Source: Caballeronia sp. TF1N1
GTDB lineage: Bacteria > Pseudomonadota > Gammaproteobacteria > Burkholderiales > Burkholderiaceae
Direction of reading: 5' to 3'
Assembly (NCBI RefSeq): GCF_022878925.1
Contig: NZ_CP084626.1
Coordinates: 682,001 to 746,000, forward strand
Length of the DNA stretch: 64,000 nt
The notes under the pieces: model-generated
Databases searched by the model: none
What the model was told of the DNA's origin: nothing
What the model saw: only the letters and a program-made list of their open reading frames with translations
Shown here: piece after piece, positions 56,676 through 64,000 of the stretch
Position numbering within the stretch: position 1 is the stretch's first letter
Layout: each line of letters opens with the position of its first letter
Translations under genes and position numbers: made by a program

Positions 56676-58744
56676 TGGCGAGCGAGCGTCGCGCCACCAT
56701 CGTCGTCACGCGGCCTGCGGGACAATCGGCTGCGCTCATCGCGCTTCTCGCCGATGCCGGTTTCGAGACGCTCGAGTTTCCGCTCATCGACATCGCGCCC
56801 GTCGCCGACGACGCTCCTTTGCGCGCGGCCCTCGACGAACTCTACGGGCCGCAACGTTACGCGCTCGTGGTTTTCGTCTCGCCGAATGCGATCGATCATG
56901 CGTTCAGCCGTCTTTTCGCGCCGTGGCCTGTGGACGTGCCGGTGGCCGTCGTGGGTCCGGGCAGCGTCGCTGCGCTGGCGCGGCAAGGCGTGAGCGCGCC
57001 GGCGTACCGCGTGATCAGTCCGTCGGCGGAAGAAGCCGATCCGCGTTTCGATTCCGAAGCGCTCTACACGGCAATCGAAGCCACGCTCGGCGAGAACGGT
57101 CTGGAAGGCAAGCGCGTGCTGATCGTGCGTGGCGATGGCGGGCGCGAGTGGCTCGCCGAGCACCTCACCGAAGCGGGCGCGCAAGTGGAGAAGGCGGCGG
57201 CGTATCGCCGCGTGCTGCCCGAACCGTCCATGCACAAGTGGGAGCGCATCCACACGCTGCTCGCGGGCAATCCGCACGCGTGGCTGCTGACGAGTTCCGA
57301 AGGCGTGCGCAATCTCGACGAACTCGCGCGCGAACATCTCACCGCCGACGAGATCACGCGGCTGCGGCACGCGCAGGTGATCTGCCCGCATCCGCGTATC
57401 GAGCAGGCCGCGCGGCAAGCGGGTTTTGATAGGATGACGGTGTCCGGCGCCGGCGACGAGCGCATCGTGCAGGCAGTCGATGCGCTTTACCCGCGCAAAT
57501 CGGCTGGAATTCAGGCTGCACCTCACACCAATCAAGCACGTGAAACGCACGCGAAGCCCGCACCGGCGGATGCATCGCCGGACACGCAACCGGCCGCCGC
57601 GCCGGCCCACCAAACGGCTCAATCACGCATGACTGATTCGAACGATTCCAACAAAGCTTCACCTCAGCCCAACGTGCCACCGCCTCCGCCCAATACGCCT
57701 TTCACGCCCTACGAGCAGCAGAAGCGGCGCGGCGGCGCGGGTACGGTGTTGTTGTGGTTCGTCATCGTTATCCTCGCGATTGCTGCGGGCGCGGGTGGCT
57801 ATGCGCTCAACCGCAAGTTCGAACGCAATAACCAGGCGCTCGCCCAGCGCGTCGAAGAGGCCAACGCGCAAGACGCGCAACTGCGCGCCAAGGCCGACGA
57901 AGCCGCGAGTTCGACCGCCGCGCTCAATACGCAGGTCATTCAGTTGCAGGGCAAGCTCAATGACGCCGAGGCGCACAGCCAGGCGTTGCAGCAGCAGTAT
58001 CAGGACCTCGCGAGCAATCGCGACGACTGGACGGTTGCCGAAGTCGAGCAGATTCTGTCGAGCGCAAGCCAGCAATTGCAATTGACCGGCAACGTGCAAC
58101 TCGCGCTTTTCGCGCTGCAAAGCGCCGACACGCGGTTGGCCGCCACGAACGGTCCGCAGGTCGTGGCGATCCGCAAGGCCGTCGCGCAGGACATGGACAA
58201 GCTCAAGGCCACGCCGACCACCGACCTCACGGGTCTCGCGATCAAGCTAGATACGGCGATCGACCGCATCGACAGCTTGCCGCTGTCCGGCGAAGCGCCG
58301 ATCGATCCGGCGCGCGCTCGCGCGTCAGAACCGGGTGACAGCGCGTCGATTGCAGCGGCGACCGGCGTGCCGCGCTGGAAGGTGCTGTGGTATCAGATCA
58401 CGAGCGGCATCGGGCAGCAGTTGTCGAGTCTCGTGTCGGTGCGGCGTATCGACAATGCGGACGCCATGCTCACGTCGCCGGATCAGGGTTACTTCGTGCG
58501 CCAGAACGTGAAGCTGCGTCTGTTGTCGGCGCGTCTTTCGCTGCTTTCGCGCAGTGAGCCTACGCTCAAGTCCGACCTGAAAGCCGCCGATGCCGCGCTT
58601 GCCCGCTACTTCGATCCCTCGTCGAAAGCGGTTCAGGCCGTGCGCGATCTCGTGAAGCAGGTCGATCAGGCGTCGATGGCCGTCGCCGTGCCGAACCTGG
58701 ACGCGAGCCTCGCCGCCGTGCACCAGTTCAAGCGAGGCGGATGA
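56675..58744 (+). CDS. hemDX: Fused uroporphyrinogen-III synthase / HemX membrane protein
   Basis: A 689-residue fusion. The HemD domain (about 1-265) starts RRATIVVTRPAGQSAALIALL and includes FVSPNAIDHAF, VLIVRGDGGREWLAEHL and LLTSSEGVRNLDEL; it closes hydroxymethylbilane to uroporphyrinogen III. A Pro/Ala-rich linker (about 275-345) leads to the HemX part: a transmembrane helix near residues 357-378 (TVLLWFVIVILAIAAGAGGY), a coiled coil, and a periplasmic domain ending LAAVHQFKRGG. HemX has no proven enzyme role. The single frame is uninterrupted, so the fusion is real in this sequence; it is known in Burkholderia. hemY follows with a 4-nt ATGA overlap. Confidence 0.95.
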   Translation: MASERRATIVVTRPAGQSAALIALLADAGFETLEFPLIDIAPVADDAPLRAALDELYGPQRYALVVFVSPNAIDHAFSRLFAPWPVDVPVAVVGPGSVAALARQGVSAPAYRVISPSAEEADPRFDSEALYTAIEATLGENGLEGKRVLIVRGDGGREWLAEHLTEAGAQVEKAAAYRRVLPEPSMHKWERIHTLLAGNPHAWLLTSSEGVRNLDELAREHLTADEITRLRHAQVICPHPRIEQAARQAGFDRMTVSGAGDERIVQAVDALYPRKSAGIQAAPHTNQARETHAKPAPADASPDTQPAAAPAHQTAQSRMTDSNDSNKASPQPNVPPPPPNTPFTPYEQQKRRGGAGTVLLWFVIVILAIAAGAGGYALNRKFERNNQALAQRVEEANAQDAQLRAKADEAASSTAALNTQVIQLQGKLNDAEAHSQALQQQYQDLASNRDDWTVAEVEQILSSASQQLQLTGNVQLALFALQSADTRLAATNGPQVVAIRKAVAQDMDKLKATPTTDLTGLAIKLDTAIDRIDSLPLSGEAPIDPARARASEPGDSASIAAATGVPRWKVLWYQITSGIGQQLSSLVSVRRIDNADAMLTSPDQGYFVRQNVKLRLLSARLSLLSRSEPTLKSDLKAADAALARYFDPSSKAVQAVRDLVKQVDQASMAVAVPNLDASLAAVHQFKRGG

Positions 58745-59937
58745 TGACGATTCGTGGACTCATCTGGATTGCACTGTTGTTCGTCGTTGCGGCGATCATC
58801 GCGACGGTCGGCGGCTTCAATGGCGGGCAGATTCTGCTCGTGCTGCCGCCATATCGCATCGACATGTCGCTCAATCTGTTTGTCGTGGCGCTGGTCGTGC
58901 TGTTTCTCGCGCTCTATGCGCTGATCCGCGCGATCCGTGGCGTGTGGAAGATGCCGTCGCGCGTGGCGGCGTATCGCACGCGCAGCAAGCTTGCGAAGGC
59001 GAACGCGTCCTTGCGCGATGCGATCGGCCATCTGTACGCGGGCCGCTTCTCGAAGGCCGAGAAAGCCGCGCGCGATGCGTTGAGTGTCGAGGACAACAAG
59101 GGCGCGGCGGGCTTGATCGGCGCGAACGCGGCGCATCGGCTGCATGAATACGCGCGTCGCGACGAGTGGCTCGCGCAAGTCGGCGGCGCGGACTGGCAGG
59201 ACGCGCGCCTGATGGCCACCGCCGACATGCGCGCCGATGGCCGCGACGCGGACGGCGCGCTCGTCGCGCTGACCGAGATCCAGGCGCAGGGCGGGCGGCG
59301 CATCCATGCGCAGCAGATCGCGTTGCGCGCCCAGCAGCAGTTGAAGAACTGGGGCGAAGTGCTGAAGCTCGTGCGCATGCTGGAAAAGCGCGAGGCGCTG
59401 CATCCCGCGGTCGCCGTGCGGCTGCGGCAAGTCGCGGCGGAAAACCTGCTGCGCGATCGCCGGCATAATCCGGATGCGCTGCTCGAACTGTGGCAATCAT
59501 TGTCGCCGGTGGAGCGTCAGTCGCCGCGTCTCGCCGATCTCGCCGCCGAATTGCTGATCGCGCTGGATCGTCGGGCGGAAGCGAAGAAGATTATCGAAGA
59601 CGCGCTCGCCGTGAACTGGGATGCGCGGTTGTTGCGGCGTTATCCGGATTGCATCGTCGGGGGCGACGCCTTGCCGCTCATTCAGCGCGCCGAAGCCTGG
59701 CAAAAGGAACGCACCGAAGACGCCGACCTGCTTTTCACGCTCGGTCGTCTGTGCCTGCATCAGCAATTGTGGGGCAAGGCGCAGGCGTTTCTCGAATCGG
59801 CGCTGAAGCTGGCGGAAGACGAGCCGTTGCGTATTCGGACGCATCGCGCGCTGGCGCGTCTGCACGAGCAACTCGGCGATACCGAAAAGGCCGCGGAGCA
59901 TTATCGCGCAAGCGCGCTGGCAATGAACGTGGTCTGA
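58741..59937 (+). CDS. hemY: HemY, inner membrane TPR protein of the haem operon
   Basis: A 398-residue protein with two N-terminal transmembrane helices (about 7-27 and 44-64; LIWIALLFVVAAIIATVGGF and LFVVALVVLFLALYALIRA) and a TPR-rich cytoplasmic part (for example YAGRFSKAEKAARDAL; AEHYRASALAM). This is the proteobacterial HemY of unknown exact function in haem metabolism, not the protoporphyrinogen oxidase HemY of Gram-positives. Last gene of the operon, followed by a terminator. Confidence 0.93.
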   Translation: MMTIRGLIWIALLFVVAAIIATVGGFNGGQILLVLPPYRIDMSLNLFVVALVVLFLALYALIRAIRGVWKMPSRVAAYRTRSKLAKANASLRDAIGHLYAGRFSKAEKAARDALSVEDNKGAAGLIGANAAHRLHEYARRDEWLAQVGGADWQDARLMATADMRADGRDADGALVALTEIQAQGGRRIHAQQIALRAQQQLKNWGEVLKLVRMLEKREALHPAVAVRLRQVAAENLLRDRRHNPDALLELWQSLSPVERQSPRLADLAAELLIALDRRAEAKKIIEDALAVNWDARLLRRYPDCIVGGDALPLIQRAEAWQKERTEDADLLFTLGRLCLHQQLWGKAQAFLESALKLAEDEPLRIRTHRALARLHEQLGDTEKAAEHYRASALAMNVV

Positions 59938-59952
59938 CGCTTTCGTTTCGAC

Positions 59953-59993
59953 ACAAAAAAGCCGCATGCGCTTCAAACGCATGCGGCTTTTTC
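59953..59993. terminator. Bidirectional terminator between hemY and rhodanese gene
   Basis: Perfect 12-bp stem AAGCCGCATGCG (59959-59970) / CGCATGCGGCTT (59978-59989) flanked by A and T runs on both sides, serving the convergent hemY and rhodanese genes. Confidence 0.92.
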
Positions 59994-60028
59994 GTTGGCT
60001 GGCCTGAACGCTCGGATTCAGGCTCGAT

Positions 60029-60352
60029 TCAATACGTTGGCACCGAAGGATCGACCTGACGCGACCACGCGTCGATGCCGCCGTACAGATTGAACACGTT
60101 CGTGAAGCCGCGCGACTCCAGAAACATGCCGACCTGTGCGCTGCGCGCACCGTGATGGCAGATGCAGACGATCTGCGCGTCGTCGTCGAGTTCTTCGCTA
60201 CGCGCGGGGATGTCGCGCATGGGAATCGACACGATCTTGTCGAGCTTCGCGGTCTGCACTTCCCACGGCTCGCGCACGTCGAGCAAAACGGGAGCGGGGC
60301 GCGATGTGTCGGCAAGCCACGCGGCGAGTTCGGGTGCGGTCAGATTTTGCAT
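60029..60352 (-). CDS. Single-domain rhodanese-like sulfurtransferase (GlpE-like)
   Basis: A 107-residue single rhodanese domain. LLDVREPWEVQTAKLDKIVSIP is the family front motif and the active loop is CHHGARS, with Cys as sulfur carrier. It is soluble and cytoplasmic. It lies 57 nt downstream of the PCMT-like gene on the same strand, probably one unit. Confidence 0.93.
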   Translation of the reverse strand: MQNLTAPELAAWLADTSRPAPVLLDVREPWEVQTAKLDKIVSIPMRDIPARSEELDDDAQIVCICHHGARSAQVGMFLESRGFTNVFNLYGGIDAWSRQVDPSVPTY

Positions 60353-60409
60353 GGAATCGAATAAGGACGATGGCGAAAGCCGGGCGGCGCCCGGCCCGAA
60401 CGCACCGAA

Positions 60410-61063
60410 TCAGAACCTGAATAGCGAAGGATGCACCGCGTTTTGCAGCGGCGCGACGAGCGTTTCGAAGACATCGGACACGCGGAATTGCTTTTCGTCG
60501 ACCCGCGTGATGATCTGCGCCTTCATGACCGGCGCCGTGCCGACGAAAGCGGCGATACGCCCGCCCACTTTCAACTGTTCGAGCAATTCCTGCGGCATGA
60601 CCGGCATGCCGCCCGAGACGCAGATCACGTCATAAGGCGCGCCGTCGGCCAAGCCCCGCGCGCCGTCGCCGTGAACCACATGCGCGTTCGACACACCGTT
60701 CGCCGCGAGATTCTGCTTCGCGAACTCGGCGAGTTCCGGCGAGATTTCAACCGTGGTCACGCTGCGGCCGCGATGCGCGAGGAGCGCCGCCATATAGCCC
60801 GAGCCCGCGCCGATTTCCAGCACTGTCTCACCCTTGTGAATGGCCAGTTCTTGCAGAACCCGCGCCTCGACCTTTGGCGACAGCATGCGCTCGCCGCCGG
60901 GAAGCGGAATTTCGAGGTCCGCGAAAGCGATATTGCGGTACGCGGCGGGAACGAAGTTCTCGCGCTTGATGAGCGACAGCAGATTCAGAATCTCCTGGTC
61001 CAGCACTTCCCAAGGACGAATCTGCTGCTCGATCATGTTGAAACGCGCTTGCTCGATGTTCAT
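60410..61063 (-). CDS. PCMT-like methyltransferase (protein-L-isoaspartate O-methyltransferase family, diverged)
   Basis: A 217-residue methyltransferase with motif I VLEIGAGSGYMAALLAHRG, VTTVEISPELAEFA and the GDGARGL segment. The region that in true PCMT reads GxTIS(Q/A)P and binds isoaspartyl substrates is here PLPGGERMLSPKVEARVLQ, so substrate specificity is in doubt. Start ATG 61063 (MNIEQARFNMIEQQIRPW). This diverged form is common next to a rhodanese gene in betaproteobacteria. Confidence 0.88.
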   Translation of the reverse strand: MNIEQARFNMIEQQIRPWEVLDQEILNLLSLIKRENFVPAAYRNIAFADLEIPLPGGERMLSPKVEARVLQELAIHKGETVLEIGAGSGYMAALLAHRGRSVTTVEISPELAEFAKQNLAANGVSNAHVVHGDGARGLADGAPYDVICVSGGMPVMPQELLEQLKVGGRIAAFVGTAPVMKAQIITRVDEKQFRVSDVFETLVAPLQNAVHPSLFRF

Positions 61064-61234
61064 GTTCGTTGTGCGTCGTTGTGCGTCGTTCTGCAAGAAG
61101 GGTAGCCGCGAAGGCCGCCGGGTCAGACTTTCAGGCAGCTTCAGGCGGGTTGGAAAACTGTGCGATTGTAGCAAATAGACGGGTTTTCCCGCCCGTTCGC
61201 GCGCAGCCATTGCGGCTCGGCTCATGCAGTTCGA

Positions 61235-61855
61235 CTAATGCGGCAGTCGGATATCGAATTTGAAGGTGACGAGCCGCGCGACCAGAATGAAAGCCGTAGA
61301 CAGCAGCACGTTGTAGATCGTGTCCACTTGAAGCTGTTCAAGCCCGATATACATCCAGCAGCCCGCGAACGCGCACACTGCGTACGGCCGCGAATCGCGC
61401 AGGATCAGCGGAATCTCGTTGCACAGCACGTCGCGCATGATGCCGCCGAACACGCCGGTGGTCACGCCCATCATCGTCGCGGTGAAAACGGGCATTTGCG
61501 CATCGAGCGCGATGGAGGTGCCCGAGACGCTGAAGAGTCCGAGGCCGATCGCATCGGTGATGAGGAGCGCGCGCTGATCGAACAGACGCGTCGTCACGCG
61601 TAGAAAGAAGGGCGCGAAAATCGCCATCGCGAAGATGACGAACACGTATTCCTGATGCTCGACCCAATAGAACGGCCGGCGTGACAGCAGCACGTCGCGT
61701 ACGGTGCCGCCGCCGAAAGCCGTGGCGAGGGCGACGAGGAAGGCGCCGACGGCGTCGAGCCGGCGCTTGCGCGCCTCGATGAGACCGGAGAATGCATACG
61801 CGAAAATCGCGAACGCCTCCATGATGGAAATGGCGAGAGTCAGCCTGGGATGCAC
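61235..61855 (-). CDS. TRIC-type cation channel family protein (UPF0126/YicG)
   Basis: A 206-residue membrane protein of seven helices built from two UPF0126 repeats. The first contains AYAFSGLIEARKRRLDAVGA and FGGGTVRDVLLSRRPFYWVE; the second contains VSGTSIALDAQMPVFTATMM and FGGIMRDVLCNEIPLILR. The GGxxRDVL motif in both repeats is the hallmark of prokaryotic TRIC channels. It lies 3 nt downstream of the Smr gene, hence cotranscribed. Confidence 0.94.
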   Translation of the reverse strand: MHPRLTLAISIMEAFAIFAYAFSGLIEARKRRLDAVGAFLVALATAFGGGTVRDVLLSRRPFYWVEHQEYVFVIFAMAIFAPFFLRVTTRLFDQRALLITDAIGLGLFSVSGTSIALDAQMPVFTATMMGVTTGVFGGIMRDVLCNEIPLILRDSRPYAVCAFAGCWMYIGLEQLQVDTIYNVLLSTAFILVARLVTFKFDIRLPH

Positions 61856-61858
61856 GTT

Positions 61859-62650
61859 CTAACCCGCTTTGCGGTTCTTGTCTTGTGGATGTTGATGATG
61901 TCGCGGCGCGCTCGCCGGTTGCAGCAGCACGAGCACGGCGCCCGCGCCGCCATCGTGCGGACGCGCCTGACAGAACGCAATCACTTCGACCTTCTGCACG
62001 AGCCACGCGCGCACCTTGCCCTTGAGCACCGGCTCGCGGCCGACGGACCCGAGCCCCTTGCCGTGAATCACGCGCAGACAGCGCAGCCCGCGCTTCACGG
62101 CTTCGCGGATGAACTCCGCAAGCGCCTCGCGCGCTTCCTCGCGGCGCATGCCGTGCAGATCGAGTTGCGCCTGAACGATCCACGCGCCGCGCCGCAACTT
62201 CCTCACGACTTCCTGACTGATGCCCGGACGACAGTAGGAAAGCGTCTCGTCGATATCGAGCAGGGTTTCCGGGTCGTATTCGTCGGAGAGCGCTTCCTGC
62301 AGGACCGCTTCCTCGTCGCGCCAGCTTTGCAGCGGAAGCGGTGGCGGCGGCACGCGGGCGATAGCGATGCGCGGCGGCGTCTTCAATGGCTCGATTTCGC
62401 CGATGGCGCGGCGAAACTCATCGGCCTCGGCCAACGTTTCGCGTTCCGCACGCACGGCCGCGACGCGTTCGGCCTCGCGCTTCTCCGCCTGCGCCTTCAA
62501 CGCGCTTTTCAGCGATCCGAGTCCGGCGAGCCCTTCGCGTTTCACCGCTTCGGCGACATCGGCGGGTTTCGCTTCGACAGGCGCGCTGACTTGCGGCGTG
62601 GCGGCGCGCCGGAGTTTCGGTTCGTTCGGATGAGGTTGGTTTTTCGGCAT
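61859..62650 (-). CDS. Smr-domain protein (DNA endonuclease SmrA-like)
   Basis: A 263-residue protein: a charged/Ala-rich N-terminal half with a coiled-coil-like segment (ALKAQAEKREAERVAAVRAE), then a C-terminal Smr domain with QLDLHGMRREEAREALAEFI and VIHGKGLGSVGREPVLKGKV, the LDLHG and GxG motifs expected for nicking activity. It ends in a His/Pro/Lys-rich tail. Start ATG 62650 (MPKNQPHPNEPKLRR). Role in DNA repair or ribosome rescue varies in this family and is not assigned. Confidence 0.93.
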   Translation of the reverse strand: MPKNQPHPNEPKLRRAATPQVSAPVEAKPADVAEAVKREGLAGLGSLKSALKAQAEKREAERVAAVRAERETLAEADEFRRAIGEIEPLKTPPRIAIARVPPPPLPLQSWRDEEAVLQEALSDEYDPETLLDIDETLSYCRPGISQEVVRKLRRGAWIVQAQLDLHGMRREEAREALAEFIREAVKRGLRCLRVIHGKGLGSVGREPVLKGKVRAWLVQKVEVIAFCQARPHDGGAGAVLVLLQPASAPRHHQHPQDKNRKAG

Positions 62651-62745
62651 CGTTCGGCCAACGGATAAGCGCGGGACGGTCAAACGCAGCGCGCCGATTG
62701 TGCCACGCGCGGCGCCATGCACCTGCACGCAACGGCGCTCGCGAA

Positions 62746-62782
62746 AATAAAAACGGGCCGGCGGCGCGAACCGTGGCCCGTT
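62746..62782 (-). terminator. Terminator of trxB
   Basis: AACGGGCC (62752-62759) / GGCCCGTT (62775-62782) stem; the minus strand continues with TTTATTTTC. Confidence 0.75.
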
Positions 62783-62877
62783 CTTCAGTCTGGTTCAACC
62801 CTCGATGCGGCTGAACTCAGTGAGCAGTACGCTGCGCGCCGGCAACCATTCTAACGGTCCGATGCGCGCGCGGTCGC

Positions 62878-63999
<1,122 letters not shown>

Positions 64000-64000
64000 C

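Overview
The window is one high-GC, gene-dense stretch of a betaproteobacterial chromosome. Family content and gene order (DUF3460-scpA-panC, metG / apbC / dcd / large basic amino acid decarboxylase, argH / ppc / hemC-hemDX-hemY, and a fused HemD-HemX) point to Burkholderiaceae, most likely the Paraburkholderia/Caballeronia group. This is a judgement from family knowledge; no search was run. No rRNA, tRNA, CRISPR array, phage gene or insertion sequence was recognised.

Layout. 0-1.4 kb: panC (cut by the window edge), scpA and a DUF3460 gene on the minus strand. 1.9-7.8 kb: tamA-tamB, the outer membrane protein/autotransporter assembly module. 8.2-14.2 kb: a classical chaperone-usher fimbrial operon (major pilin, chaperone, usher, second pilin, two-domain tip adhesin). 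14.3-22.7 kb: housekeeping genes metG, an OmpA-like lipoprotein, apbC, a degenerate Cu/Zn-SOD-like lipoprotein, dcd and a PLP decarboxylase. 22.7-28.2 kb: a second fimbrial operon of the archaic Csu/spore-coat-U type, whose major pilin is present as a 764-bp tandem duplication. 28.5-30.1 kb: glutathione S-transferase and a bestrophin-like channel.

30.7-48.8 kb is the most unusual part, a chitin-degradation island. A secreted AA10 lytic polysaccharide monooxygenase, a prolyl-4-hydroxylase-like dioxygenase and a lytic transglycosylase precede one long minus-strand gene string. That string reads GH18 chitinase, GspG-like pseudopilin, GspF, GspE, PilM/GspL-like, PilN-like, PilO/GspM-like, PilP/GspC-like, lipoprotein secretin, three more pseudopilins, GH19 chitinase. 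Gaps never exceed about 73 nt and most junctions overlap or touch, so this looks like a self-contained, non-canonical type II (MSHA/type IV pilus-like) secretion system that opens and closes its operon with its own presumed cargo. The two chitinases and the oxidase share a small cysteine-bounded module carrying the motif NYRNKWW and long Pro-Thr linkers. The neighbouring hydroxylase (proline residues) and transglycosylase (wall passage for the secretin) could serve the same machine.

49-64 kb returns to core genes: argH, an XRE regulator divergent from a SAM methyltransferase around a perfect palindrome, ppc, the haem genes hemC-hemDX-hemY, a rhodanese, a PCMT-like methyltransferase, a TRIC-type channel, an Smr-domain protein and trxB.
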